Assembly: GCA_945878355.1 (NCBI GenBank)
Contig: CAMCTC010000024.1
Span: 1 to 51,859 of the forward strand
DNA from: Bordetella parapertussis
GTDB lineage: Bacteria; Pseudomonadota; Gammaproteobacteria; Burkholderiales; Burkholderiaceae_C
DNA length: 51,859 nucleotides
Reading direction: 5' to 3'
The notes beneath the pieces are model-generated. The model searched no databases. It saw nothing but the letters and a program-made list of their open reading frames with translations, and was not told the DNA's origin. This document shows positions 37,015 through 44,919 of the stretch, piece after piece (position 1 is the first letter of the stretch; every line of letters begins with the position of its first letter). A program made the position numbers and the translations under genes.

Positions 37015-37045
37015 TTGATCTCCACCAACCAGTCGGTAAACTGGT
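37015..37045 (+). promoter_or_regulatory. Promoter with overlapping operator of the phd/PIN module
   Basis: TTGATC (37015-37020), 16-bp spacer, TAAACT (37037-37042). An inverted repeat ACCAGT-N6-ACTGGT (37028-37045) covers the -10 element, as expected for an operator bound by the Phd-type antitoxin. The antitoxin ATG is 28 bp further on. Confidence 0.55.
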
Positions 37046-37072
37046 CGGATTGAACAGCATGGAGTTGTCGCG

Positions 37073-37318
37073 ATGCCCCAGTTCGTCGAGGTTGGTGCCT
37101 ATGACGCCAAAACGCATTTTCCGGAGTTCCTGCGCAAGGCCCGCGCGGGGACGACGTTCCGGATCACCAATCGGGGCGAGCATGTCGCCGATCTCTGCCC
37201 GCCCAGCGCCACGACGGACCGGACGAACGCCGCGCAGAGGATGCTGCAGTTCATGCAATCGCAGACACCGGTCGCCGGCTTGGACGTGAAAGCCTTGATG
37301 CAGGACGGGCGTGATTGA
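37073..37318 (+). CDS. Phd/YefM family antitoxin
   Basis: An 81-residue protein starting MPQFVEVGAYDAKTHFPEFL, with the conserved LRKARAGTTFRITNRGEHVADLCP of the Phd/YefM DNA-binding domain, and a C-terminal toxin-wrapping tail. It acts as antitoxin and autorepressor. Its TGA shares a base with the ATG of the PIN gene (TGATG). Confidence 0.88.
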   Translation: MPQFVEVGAYDAKTHFPEFLRKARAGTTFRITNRGEHVADLCPPSATTDRTNAAQRMLQFMQSQTPVAGLDVKALMQDGRD

Positions 37319-37740
37319 TGCGATTTGTGCTGCACAACTCGGTCGTGATGCGCTGGCTTTTCGGTGATGGAACGGCCCAGGCGCAGGCTTACGCGGCTCG
37401 AATCCTGGACTTGCTGACGCAGCAGGATCACCTGGCGCTGGTGCCCTCGGTGTGGGCGCTGGAGGTCGGCAATGTGATCGTCCGCGCAGAGGCCAAAGGG
37501 ATGCGGCAGGAAGCCAGGGGTGCGGCTTTTGTCGGCATCCTGGCTGAGATGGCTATCGAGGCCGACCTGGGCAGCAACGCGCAGGCCCTGGGCGACACCC
37601 TGCAATTGGCGCGGCGTCACGGCCTGTCGACCTACGACGCTTCATACCTGGAACTGGCGCTGCGCCAGGGTTTGCCGCTGGCAAGCAACGACGAGGCACT
37701 CAACAAGGCCATGAGCAGCGCGGGTGGCCGCTTGGTTTGA
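37318..37740 (+). CDS. PIN-domain (VapC-like) toxin with a lost catalytic Asp
   Basis: A 140-residue PIN-domain protein. Of the four acidic residues that bind Mg, Glu49 (WALEVGNV), Asp107 (STYDASYLEL) and Asp125 (LASNDEALNK) are present, but the first, in the motif LDNSVVMRW, is His6 (codon CAC at 37333; GAC would encode Asp). One G-to-C change explains it. In other PIN RNases loss of this residue abolishes cleavage, so the toxin is probably inactive although the frame is whole. Start ATG at 37318 overlapping the antitoxin stop. Confidence 0.9.
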   Translation: MRFVLHNSVVMRWLFGDGTAQAQAYAARILDLLTQQDHLALVPSVWALEVGNVIVRAEAKGMRQEARGAAFVGILAEMAIEADLGSNAQALGDTLQLARRHGLSTYDASYLELALRQGLPLASNDEALNKAMSSAGGRLV

Positions 37741-37911
37741 GGGTGCAGGCGGTGCACTGCCGCAAGATGGCGACCAGCCTGTGCCCAGATGGCAAGAGCA
37801 GTTCGCTGAGTCGACTTCGGCCAAGTCGACCGCTCGCGGCCGCCGCCAACGCGCACCACCCGTCCTGTGCCATCATCGTCGGCACATTGCCCCACCGACC
37901 CCAGGCCTGTC

Positions 37912-38835
37912 ATGAACCCCAGCTTCGAAGTCTTGCCGCGCGATCTGTCGCCTTATCGCGTCGGCAACGTCGGTGTCGATTACGTTCACCGCTTCGACTC
38001 GGGCCGGCCCGGGCCTCATGTGCTGGTCAACGCGCTGACCCACGGCAACGAGTTCTGCGGCATGGTGGCGGCCTGCCACCTGCTCGACCAGGGCGTCAGG
38101 CCGCGGGTCGGCACGCTGACGGTCAGCTTCGCCAATGTCGAGGCCTACCAGAGCTTCGACGTGAGCCGGCCTTTCGACAGCCGGCAGCTGGTGCACAACC
38201 TCAACCGCATCTGGTCGGCTGAGTTGCTCGACGGCGCGCAGGACAGCCCCGAGCTGCGCCGCGCCCGCGCGCTGCGGCCGGTGGTGGACGCGGCTGACCA
38301 TGTGCTCGACCTCCATTCGACCAGCCAGCCGGTGCAGCCGTTCTGGGTCTACGCCAAGTCCGATCGCAACGGCGCGGTGGCGCTGGCCATCGGCAGGCCC
38401 GCGGTTCACCTGGTGATGCCGCAAGGCCTGGGATCGGGCACGCCGATGATCCAGCATGGCCGGCTCGGCAGCCTTGAGGGCAGCGGCGTCGGGCTGGTCG
38501 CCGAATGCGGCCAGCATTTCCTGCGCGCCAGCGCCGACCTGGCCACCGAGGTGGCGCTCGACTTTCTGGCCTATTTCGGCCTGGTCGAGCGCGCGGCACC
38601 ATCCCCCGCGCCGCAGCGGCGCTTCGAGCTGCTGCAGACCTGCATGGTGACGCACGACGACTTTCGCTTTGCCCGGCCGGCGATCGGCTTCGAGACCTTC
38701 GCCAAGGGCGAGCTGATCGCCAGCCAGGGCCCCGACGAGATCCGCGCCCCCTGCGACGACTGCACGATCTTGATGCCCACCCGAGAGCCGATCATCGGCC
38801 GCGAAGCGGTGTACCTGTCACGAGCGATCGGCTGA
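37912..38835 (+). CDS. Succinylglutamate desuccinylase/aspartoacylase family hydrolase
   Basis: A 307-residue M14-like zinc hydrolase. The metal site is visible: His and Glu in ALTHGNEFCG and a later His in VLDLHSTSQPVQP. Arg-containing NLNRIW and the acid catalyst region VAECGQHF follow. Such enzymes deacylate N-acyl amino acids. ATG at 37912; no signal peptide. The last 60 residues form a beta-rich domain common in the family. Specific substrate unknown. Confidence 0.87.
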   Translation: MNPSFEVLPRDLSPYRVGNVGVDYVHRFDSGRPGPHVLVNALTHGNEFCGMVAACHLLDQGVRPRVGTLTVSFANVEAYQSFDVSRPFDSRQLVHNLNRIWSAELLDGAQDSPELRRARALRPVVDAADHVLDLHSTSQPVQPFWVYAKSDRNGAVALAIGRPAVHLVMPQGLGSGTPMIQHGRLGSLEGSGVGLVAECGQHFLRASADLATEVALDFLAYFGLVERAAPSPAPQRRFELLQTCMVTHDDFRFARPAIGFETFAKGELIASQGPDEIRAPCDDCTILMPTREPIIGREAVYLSRAIG

Positions 38836-38849
38836 GCTGCGCAGTACCG

Positions 38850-38890
38850 CAACGCCAAGCCGGCAACGCCAAGCCCGCAACGCCAAGACC
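38850..38890. repeat. Short tandem repeat, 14 bp period
   Basis: caacgccaagc occurs three times with starts 14 bases apart, between the aspartoacylase-like and isomerase genes. It shares the word cgccaagc with the repeat at 31922. Confidence 0.75.
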
Positions 38891-38969
38891 CCAGCAAATC
38901 GGCATCGCGCGGCGGCCATCGATCAGCGATCGGACTCAAGCGAGCCAGCACCTGAAGAAAGGAAGACCC

Positions 38970-39578
38970 ATGTCCACGACCGTCGAGTTCCAGTTTGACT
39001 TCGGCAGCCCCAATGCCTATTTCTGCCACCGGGTCATCCCCGCGATCGAGGCGCGCAGCGGCAAGCGTTTCAGCTACACACCGGTGCTACTGGGTGGGCT
39101 GTTCAAGCTGGCGAACAACCGATCGCCCGCCGAGGCCTTCGCCGGCATCCCGAACAAGCGCGCCTACGACCGTCTGGAGATCGAGCGCTTTGTGAAAAAG
39201 CACGACCTGAGCGCTTACCGCTTCAACCCGCATTTCCCGGTCAACACGCTCAAGATCATGCGCGGCGCAGTGGCGGCGCAGGCGCTGGGCTGCTTCGAGC
39301 GCTATGTCGAGGCGGTGTACGCAGCGATGTGGGAACAGCAGCGTGACATGGCCGACGAGGCGCAGATCCTGGCCGTGCTCGCGGCGGCGGGGCTGGACGG
39401 CCCGGCCTTGTTGCTGAAGTCGCAAGACCCCGAGGTCAAGGCCGGGTTGCTGGCCAACACCGAGCGGGCCCATGCCCGCGGCGCCTTCGGCTCACCGACC
39501 TTCTTCGTCGGCGACGACATCTACTTCGGCAAGGACAGGCTGCGCGAGGTCGAGGAGGCGATCGCGCAACTGCGCTGA
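38970..39578 (+). CDS. 2-hydroxychromene-2-carboxylate isomerase / DsbA-like protein
   Basis: A 202-residue thioredoxin-fold protein of the HCCA isomerase / GST kappa class: EFQFDFGSPNAYFCHRVIP with the catalytic Ser-Pro near residue 12, FGGxxx-like LLGGLFKLANN, and a C-terminal RGAFGSPTFFVGDDIYFGKD. The family uses glutathione to isomerise aromatic catabolic intermediates. The ATG at 38970 has aaaggaag 5-10 bases upstream. No aromatic pathway genes adjoin it, apart from the monooxygenase remnant 6 kb away. Confidence 0.87.
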   Translation: MSTTVEFQFDFGSPNAYFCHRVIPAIEARSGKRFSYTPVLLGGLFKLANNRSPAEAFAGIPNKRAYDRLEIERFVKKHDLSAYRFNPHFPVNTLKIMRGAVAAQALGCFERYVEAVYAAMWEQQRDMADEAQILAVLAAAGLDGPALLLKSQDPEVKAGLLANTERAHARGAFGSPTFFVGDDIYFGKDRLREVEEAIAQLR

Positions 39579-39627
39579 GCGCGGATCAGGCCGGCTGCGC
39601 GGCGCCGATCGGGCGTCAGTCGAATAT

Positions 39628-39815
39628 CCATCGAGCGTGATCTTGGCCTTGGCGATCACGTCGGCCCAGCGTTTGCGGGTGTCGACCAGCCAAGCCGCGG
39701 CCTGAGGCTGGGTCAGCTTGGTCGCCGCGTCATCGCGTTGCGGTTGAGCAGCTTGACCTCGGGTGAGTTCATCGCCGACTCGACCTCCCTGGCCAGCCGA
39801 GCAGGCGCCGTCACA
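39628..39815 (-). pseudogene. Remnant of Bug/TctC-type binding protein, C-terminal part
   Basis: Minus-strand text LAREVESAMNSPEVKLLNRN, then after a frame change DDAATKLTQPQAAAWLVDTR and KRWADVIAKAKITLD, matches the C-terminal helices of tripartite tricarboxylate transporter receptors (normally about 320 residues). Two reading frames are needed and the rest of the gene is absent. The 230-bp gap before the next gene holds nothing else. Confidence 0.7.
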
Positions 39816-40641
39816 CCGGCGGCGGCAACCACACGGCGCCGTGGAGGCCCCGCAGCAGCGCCGCCAGCCACAGCCCCGTGTAGGCCAACGCAAAGAGCCA
39901 AAGGCCGAAGCGCGCGCGCGATGGCCACGCCGACAGCATCAGCGCGCCGAAGAAGGGCACGAACTGCTGGGCGTGCGAGCCGATGAAGTGCGCCGGCCGC
40001 AGATCGCCGCCACCCAGATGCCAGCCCAGCACCGGCAGGCCGGCGCCGGTCGGAGGCTGCGCGCTGGCCAGCGGCACGGCGGCGCCAACGCCGAGGATGA
40101 ATGTCATCACGAGAGCGAGCACCACGGCTTCACGCCAGGCCCGAGGCACGCCGGCATCGCCATGGCGCCAGATCTGCCAGGCCAACAGCGGCTGCGTCAG
40201 CATCATCGACATCGCACCGAGGCCCATCAGCTGATACGCCAGCATGTGCAGCCGATCGCCGACGTTGTAGTGCGAGGCCTGGCCCAGCGCCGCCTGAAGG
40301 CTGATGTAGCCGACCTCCGCTGCGCCGGCGGCGACGATCGTCCACGCCACCAGGCGCACGCTCCGTGAGCGCCGCTGTGCCGGCGGCAGCAGGCCGACGA
40401 ACCAGGCGGTGCTGATGGCAAAGAGGCTCAGGGAGGCCATGAACTTGGCCGGCTTGACCCAGATGTTGACGCCCCGGAGCTCGCGCCCGTCCAGCCCCAT
40501 GGCGATCAGGGTGGGCACCAGCGCCAGGGCCATGAACAACGCGAAAAAGGTCAAGGTACGCTCGCGGTTCGCGGCTTCGCGCCACAAGGTTGGCGGCGAC
40601 AGCCGACTCGCCCTGACTGGCTGGTTGTCGGCGCGGCTCAC
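39811..40641 (-). CDS. Seven-helix-type membrane protein of unknown function
   Basis: A 276-residue inner-membrane protein with about six to seven hydrophobic segments (TLTFFALFMALALVPTLIAM, FMASLSLFAISTAWFVGLLP and others). Polar residues inside helices include DLRPAHFIGSHAQQFVP, with two His near a helix start that could hold a ligand or metal. The GTG at 40641 overlaps the stop of the DUF4281 gene by 4 bp (GTGA), so the two are co-translated. I do not recognise the family. Confidence 0.75.
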   Translation of the reverse strand: MSRADNQPVRASRLSPPTLWREAANRERTLTFFALFMALALVPTLIAMGLDGRELRGVNIWVKPAKFMASLSLFAISTAWFVGLLPPAQRRSRSVRLVAWTIVAAGAAEVGYISLQAALGQASHYNVGDRLHMLAYQLMGLGAMSMMLTQPLLAWQIWRHGDAGVPRAWREAVVLALVMTFILGVGAAVPLASAQPPTGAGLPVLGWHLGGGDLRPAHFIGSHAQQFVPFFGALMLSAWPSRARFGLWLFALAYTGLWLAALLRGLHGAVWLPPPV

Positions 40642-41066
40642 GACAGTGCCTCGCGGGGCTTGAGAATCGCGAAGCTCAGCAGCCCGATGGGCCCGAGCAT
40701 GAAGGTCAGCAGCAGCACCGGCACCAGCAGCAGGTGGGACATGCGCAGCTCGGCGGCCCGGGTGGCGATCCAGCCGCCGACGAAGAGATCGAAGGCCAGG
40801 TAGTGCACCCAAGCGGCCGCCAGCGCGCCGGGCAGCTCGAACAATGCGCGCACCGCAGCCAGTGAACCGAAGCCACCCTGCCCGCGCCAGTGCGTGGCCA
40901 GCAGCGCCACGTACAAAGTGGCCAGTACCAGGGGCAACCAGCGCCCGGCGACGCGGCGCGCCAGCGGCGCCCAGCGCGCGCCGCCAGGCGAACAGGCCAG
41001 CGCCAGCCAGCCGAACAGCGCCGCGCCGTTGGCCAGTCTGAAAGAGAGATCAGGATCGAGGAGCAT
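40638..41066 (-). CDS. ABA4-like (DUF4281) membrane protein
   Basis: A 142-residue protein with four hydrophobic segments; the motifs WVHYLAFDLFVGGWIATRA and FMLGPIGLLSFAIL are characteristic of the ABA4-like family, named for a plant neoxanthin factor; bacterial role unknown. First gene of a two-gene operon with the next membrane protein. Promoter with two TetR-type palindromes lies 25-80 bp upstream. Confidence 0.88.
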   Translation of the reverse strand: MLLDPDLSFRLANGAALFGWLALACSPGGARWAPLARRVAGRWLPLVLATLYVALLATHWRGQGGFGSLAAVRALFELPGALAAAWVHYLAFDLFVGGWIATRAAELRMSHLLLVPVLLLTFMLGPIGLLSFAILKPREALS

Positions 41067-41090
41067 CGAGTCAAGGTTGAATTGGATTAG

Positions 41091-41105
41091 CTAGACAGTG
41101 TCTAG
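41091..41105. promoter_or_regulatory. Operator palindrome 1 (CTAGACAGTGTCTAG)
   Basis: A perfect 15-bp inverted repeat around one central base, 25 bp upstream of the DUF4281 start. Form and length are typical of TetR-family operators. A near-identical copy is 42 bp away (four helical turns). Confidence 0.75.
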
Positions 41106-41117
41106 GACGCGAACGGA

Positions 41118-41146
41118 ATGCTGCGATGCCCTCTAGACAGTGTCAA
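41118..41146 (-). promoter_or_regulatory. Candidate promoter of the DUF4281 operon
   Basis: On the minus strand TTGACA (41146-41141) is part of operator 2; CAGCAT (41123-41118) follows after 17 bp. Transcription would begin next to operator 1, so both operators flank or overlap the promoter as expected for repression. Confidence 0.5.
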
Positions 41147-41147
41147 G
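41133..41147. promoter_or_regulatory. Operator palindrome 2 (CTAGACAGTGTCAAG)
   Basis: Same 15-mer as operator 1 with two changes at the outer right arm; those changes create the TTGACA -35 on the minus strand. The core AGACA-n-TGTC pairing is kept. Confidence 0.7.
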
Positions 41148-41149
41148 TC

Positions 41150-41322
41150 ACCTGCTTTTGCATGGCAGCGTCGCCGCAATCCTCATCGCATGGCCACCCG
41201 CCATACCGCACTGGGCCCAAGTGCACGGCCTGGCCGGCCTCCTGGTCGACGGGCCGCTGGACCAACACCTGCCGGGGCAGCCCGAGCGGCTGGCCTTTGC
41301 ACGCGAGGCCACGGCGCTTTAG
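41150..41322 (+). pseudogene. C-terminal remnant of a TetR-family regulator
   Basis: The frame ends with AQVHGLAGLLVDGPLDQHLP and PERLAFAREATAL, the closing helices of TetR C-terminal domains (commonly VHGLASLxxDGPL). The N-terminal helix-turn-helix is absent: upstream bases are the operators themselves. The regulator was therefore deleted up to its own control region, leaving no DNA-binding domain. Confidence 0.65.
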
Positions 41323-41557
41323 GCCCAGCAGGTGCTTGGGCGCGACCTGCGCTGATCGACTTGCCATGGCGGACCTAGACTTTTTTCGCGCGAGGCCCTA
41401 TGACGCGCCTCGGCATGGCTGCGCACCAGCTCGCGCAAACCGCCCTGTAGCGCTGCGCCTGTTACTGCAACGCATCGATGACGACATCCTGGCGCAGGCA
41501 GGCGTGGCGTTCGACGCCGCCGCCGTTGCGCCCAATGGCCGGCCTCTGGTCGGAGTG
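41323..41557. other. Unassigned stretch between TetR remnant and brnTA
   Basis: About 235 bp with no recognisable gene. The plus-strand frame ending at 41569 reads QRIDDDILAQAGVAFDAAAV; it may be the tail of a lost gene, but I cannot name it. Confidence 0.4.
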
Positions 41558-41586
41558 TTGATTTTTTAATTTTATGCCAATACAAT
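41558..41586 (+). promoter_or_regulatory. Strong sigma70 promoter of brnTA
   Basis: TTGATT (41558-41563), exactly 17 bp, TACAAT (41581-41586), in an A/T-rich island. The toxin start ATG follows 10 bp later, so the mRNA would be nearly leaderless. Confidence 0.7.
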
Positions 41587-41596
41587 AAACCAGCCT

Positions 41597-41885
41597 ATGC
41601 GCTGCAGCTTCGACCCAGCCAAGGACGCCGCCAACCGGGTAAAGCATGGGCTGTCATTGGCCGATGCGCCACTGGTGTTTGAAGCGAGCGCCGGACAAGT
41701 TGACGCTATCGTCATCCAGGACCAACGAGGCTCGACAGATGGACTTGGCATTGGTGGAAGTGGCCAGTGTGGTGCTGGTGCTGATGTATGTGCTGCGAGG
41801 CCCAGGCGAGGTGCGGGCCATCTCATTGCGCCGGGCATCGAAACAGGAGCGGAAGCTGTATGCGAGCTGGCAAGAAACCCACTGA
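41597..41885 (+). pseudogene. brnT: BrnT toxin, frameshifted
   Basis: The first frame reads MRCSFDPAKDAANRVKHGLS and LADAPLVFEAS, the N-terminus of BrnT (RelE-fold ribonuclease). After about base 41715 the homology moves to another frame: EARQMDLALVEVA, then VLVLMYVLRGPGEVRAISLRRA, SKQERKLYASWQ and a stop at 41883. The catalytic Arg-rich strand is thus out of frame with the start, so no full toxin is made. Overlaps the brnA start, as in intact operons. Confidence 0.8.
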
Positions 41886-42204
41886 GCGCAAGCCCTCGGG
41901 CACCGATTGGGAGCGCGTCAATCGAGAGGCAGCAGTCGATGCGCCCGTGCCTTTCGACGTCGCTGCGGATGCAGGCATCGAGCCCTACGACCCGAACGAT
42001 GCCGCCGCTGTTGCGGCCTACTGGCAAGAAGCGACCGTCAAACGCAGCCGTGGCCGCCCCCAGGTGCTGGTGCGTCGCCCGACGCTGAACATGCGAGTCG
42101 ACGCCGAGGTACTGGAGGCGTTCAAGGCGACCGGGCCGGGCTGGCAGACCCGAATCAATGCGTTGCTGCGCGAGGCCGTCAAGCGTGGCTTGGTGAAGGC
42201 TTGA
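41860..42204 (+). CDS. brnA: BrnA family antitoxin
   Basis: A 114-residue ribbon-helix-helix antitoxin. C-terminal DNA-binding part: RGRPQVLVRRPTLNMRVDAE, EVLEAFKATGPGWQTRINAL and LREAVKRG. The N-terminal SGTDWERVNREAAVDAP is the toxin-contacting half seen in BrnA. AGGAG lies 10 bases before the ATG at 41860. Intact although its toxin is broken; it may still repress the promoter at 41558. Confidence 0.87.
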   Translation: MRAGKKPTERKPSGTDWERVNREAAVDAPVPFDVAADAGIEPYDPNDAAAVAAYWQEATVKRSRGRPQVLVRRPTLNMRVDAEVLEAFKATGPGWQTRINALLREAVKRGLVKA

Positions 42205-42443
42205 TGGACTGACCATCACGCCCCTGGCATCGACGCTGGTCCTCGGCTGGCGGCAGGGCTTGAGCCACAGACAGCGCCCGAAAGCCAGGCCTGCCGAAAT
42301 CCCATTGCCCCAAGCCCACCGCACGGCGGCAATACACCATGTAAAGCCGAAACATAGAAACGCTTTAAGATCATTTTTCAGAACCCTGAAACCCACCACA
42401 ATCCACGTACCTCCGACTCTTCTCGCCCTTGGCGAGTGCCACG

Positions 42444-43319
42444 ATGAAACGCATTGCCTTGTTCGTGTTGACCAACCTGGGTGTGATGCTGGTGCTGGGC
42501 CTGACCGTCAATCTGTTGGGCCTGAACCGCTTTCTCAGCGCCAACGGGCTGAACCTGAGTTCGCTGCTGGGCTTCGCGCTGGTGATGGGCTTCGGCGGCG
42601 CGTTCATTTCGCTGCTGATCAGCAAGCCGATGGCCAAATGGACGACCAAGCTGCAACTGATCAACGGCTCGCCCGACCCCACCCACGCCTGGCTGGTGGC
42701 CACCGTCGAGCGCTTTGCGCAGAAAGCCGGCATCACCACGCCCGAGGTCGGCATCTACGAAGGCGAGCCCAACGCCTTCGCCACCGGCGCGTTCAAGAAC
42801 TCAGCGCTGGTGGCGGTGTCCACCGGCTTGCTGCAGTCGATGACGCGCGAAGAGGTCGAGGCGGTGATCGGCCACGAGGTGGCTCACGTGGCCAATGGGG
42901 ACATGGTGACGATGGCGCTGATCCAGGGCGTGATGAACACCTTCGTGGTGTTCCTGTCGCGGGTGATCGGCAACTTCGTTGACAAGGTGGTGCTGCGCAA
43001 CAACAACGACGGCCCGGGCATGGGCTACTACATCACCACCATCGTGCTCGACATCCTGCTGGGCGCGGTGGCCGCCATCATCGTGGCCTGGTTCTCGCGT
43101 CAACGAGAGTTTCGCGCCGACGCCGGTGCCGCCCAGTTGATGGGCAGGAAGCAGCCGATGATCAACGCCCTGGCCCGCCTGGGTGGGCTGGACCCTGGCG
43201 AGATGCCCAAAGCGATGCAGGCCATGGGCATCAGCGCCCGGCCCAGCAGCCTGATGTCACTGTTCTCCACCCACCCACCGATGGAACAGCGCATCGAGCG
43301 CCTCAAGGCCTCGGCTTGA
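42444..43319 (+). CDS. htpX: Protease HtpX
   Basis: A 291-residue inner-membrane zinc metalloprotease (M48B) that clears misfolded membrane proteins. Two N-terminal hydrophobic segments, [20 protein letters not shown], the zinc site [10 protein letters not shown] and the third ligand Glu in [14 protein letters not shown] are all present; two further hydrophobic segments lie between. ATG at 42444. The 240-bp region upstream has no gene; A/T-rich words there may hold its promoter, but I cannot point to one with confidence. Confidence 0.95.
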   Translation: MKRIALFVLTNLGVMLVLGLTVNLLGLNRFLSANGLNLSSLLGFALVMGFGGAFISLLISKPMAKWTTKLQLINGSPDPTHAWLVATVERFAQKAGITTPEVGIYEGEPNAFATGAFKNSALVAVSTGLLQSMTREEVEAVIGHEVAHVANGDMVTMALIQGVMNTFVVFLSRVIGNFVDKVVLRNNNDGPGMGYYITTIVLDILLGAVAAIIVAWFSRQREFRADAGAAQLMGRKQPMINALARLGGLDPGEMPKAMQAMGISARPSSLMSLFSTHPPMEQRIERLKASA

Positions 43320-43431
43320 ACGCGCCCCGACCAGGCGCGCAGATCGAGCGCATCGAGGTGTAGCGTGCGCTCGCCGCCGCCGTGGCCTTCGTCGGCCCGG
43401 CCCGTTGCGGCCGTCAACAGCCCGAATCTAG

Positions 43432-43767
43432 CGCGGTCACCTTGATCTGGCCGCGGTAGGAGAGCTTCTGGCGGACGACGTTGCGCTCGTCGACGAACTC
43501 ACCAAAAAGTGGTTGCGCCGAAAGGAGGTGGTGTTGGCCTATTTGGCGCCGACCTTTGCCGCCATGCAGTCGATCCGGTCCACGCTGTCCGACCTTCATG
43601 TCAGCGCGGGTACCGACGTCGCAACGGTCACCTGCATGCTTGACCAAACCTATGTGCTCGACGGTAAATCGACCACCATCAGCACACCTACCACGAGTAC
43701 GCTTCGCCGCGTGAACGAGACCTGGCGAATCGTCGTGATGCACTCTGTGCCGTTCGCCGAAGACTGA
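43432..43767 (+). pseudogene. SnoaL/NTF2-like protein, 5'-truncated
   Basis: An open frame from 43432 without a start codon at its natural beginning reads AAVGELLADDVALVDELTKK, LSDLHVSAGTDVATVTCML and TLRRVNETWRIVVMHSVPF, the body of a DUF4440/SnoaL-like protein. The first helix (about 20 residues) is missing and a stop precedes the frame. A start inside (GTG or CTG) could produce a short product, so inactivity is likely but not certain. Confidence 0.65.
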
Positions 43768-43938
43768 CCCACAAGGTCTTGGTTCTTGAAGTGACGGCAG
43801 GCGTCAGCCGTCATTCTCTTGCCGACAGCAACGCAGCCAAATCTACTTTGCCAAACGCGTTTTAGATTGGGCGTGATGCTCAGGCAGCAGGACTTCAAGC
43901 AGGTGGCGGGCCATCAGCCGGCGGGCCATCAGGCACGC

Positions 43939-44823
43939 TCAACGCGGCGCCGGCAGCAAGCGCTGCACCAAGGGGTGCAACACCCGCTTCTCGGTGGCGA
44001 TGGCAAAGAAGAACTCCTCGACAGCGCCACAGCCGGCCACGCGCTGAACCTCGCCCGCGGCCGTCAGCTTGTCGTCTACCAATTCGACCGCCGGAAACAC
44101 CCCCATGCCAGCAGCGCCGAAAGTGACCAGCAGGGCGCTGTCCTCGAACTCGCCGACGATGTTGGGCGCGATGCCCAGGCGTTCGAACCACTGGTCGATG
44201 CGCGCCCTGACCGCGGCATGCGCCGTCGGCAACAGCACCGGCAGCTTGGCCAGCGACTGCGGGAAGCCCTCGCGCGCGGCCGCCAGCAACGCCAGCGGCG
44301 CGTACCAGGCCAGCGGTGACGCGCCCAACGGGTGGCTGTAGAGCCGCAGGTTGCGGTTGGGCGGTGCGGCCCGGTCAGCCAACACCACGTCCAGCCGGTG
44401 CAGTGCCAGGTCGCCCAGCAGGTCGTCGAACTCGTCCTCGTGGCACAGCAGCCGCAGCCGCGGGGTGTCGATCACCGGCTGGAGCAGGCGCCGCACCGCC
44501 AGCTTGGGCAAGCCTTCGGAGATGCCCACCGCCAGCCGCACGCCCGGCGCCACCGCCGCGTCGCGCACCACGCCGGGCAGTTGCTCACCGAGCGCGAAGA
44601 TCTGGTCGGCCTGGTGCATCGCCGCCAACCCGGCCTCGGTCAGCACCAGCCCGCGCCCGGCGGGCTTGAGCAGCGCATGGCCCAGCGATTGCTCCAGCTC
44701 GCGCACCTGCGTGCTGACGGTCTGCACCGCCATGCCGAGCCGGCCGGCAGCCCGCGCCATGCCGCCCTCCTTGGCCACGACCCAGAAGTAGTACAGGTGG
44801 CGGTAGTTGAAATCCTGACTCAT
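43939..44823 (-). CDS. NhaR-like LysR-family transcriptional regulator
   Basis: A 294-residue regulator. The winged helix is at residues 5-64 (FNYRHLYYFWVVAKEGGMARAA; AVQTVSTQVRELEQSLGHAL), the effector domain follows. NFNYxHLYYFW openings are typical of the NhaR group, known for control of Na/H antiport and stress genes. It is divergent from the HPF-like gene with 96 bp between, which is A/T-rich and contains GAAGTGTTC-like dyads that could be its site. Likely regulates the neighbouring HPF/Bax1-I genes (inference). Confidence 0.9.
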   Translation of the reverse strand: MSQDFNYRHLYYFWVVAKEGGMARAAGRLGMAVQTVSTQVRELEQSLGHALLKPAGRGLVLTEAGLAAMHQADQIFALGEQLPGVVRDAAVAPGVRLAVGISEGLPKLAVRRLLQPVIDTPRLRLLCHEDEFDDLLGDLALHRLDVVLADRAAPPNRNLRLYSHPLGASPLAWYAPLALLAAAREGFPQSLAKLPVLLPTAHAAVRARIDQWFERLGIAPNIVGEFEDSALLVTFGAAGMGVFPAVELVDDKLTAAGEVQRVAGCGAVEEFFFAIATEKRVLHPLVQRLLPAPR

Positions 44824-44919
44824 CGTATTTTTCAGAAGTGTTCTTCACCGATTATCTGCTTTTAAAGAATCATCATTCACCCTATCGTGCGATCTCCTTT
44901 CACCCCTTGGAAACCTGTC

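Noticed and set aside
38850..38890. CRISPR-like array
   Set aside because: Units are 11 bases with 3-base gaps; no spacers, no leader and no cas genes in the window.
38505..38969. In-frame upstream extension of the HCCA-isomerase-like gene
   Set aside because: It overlaps the coding sequence of the aspartoacylase-like gene and the tandem repeats; the ATG at 38970 has a good ribosome site.
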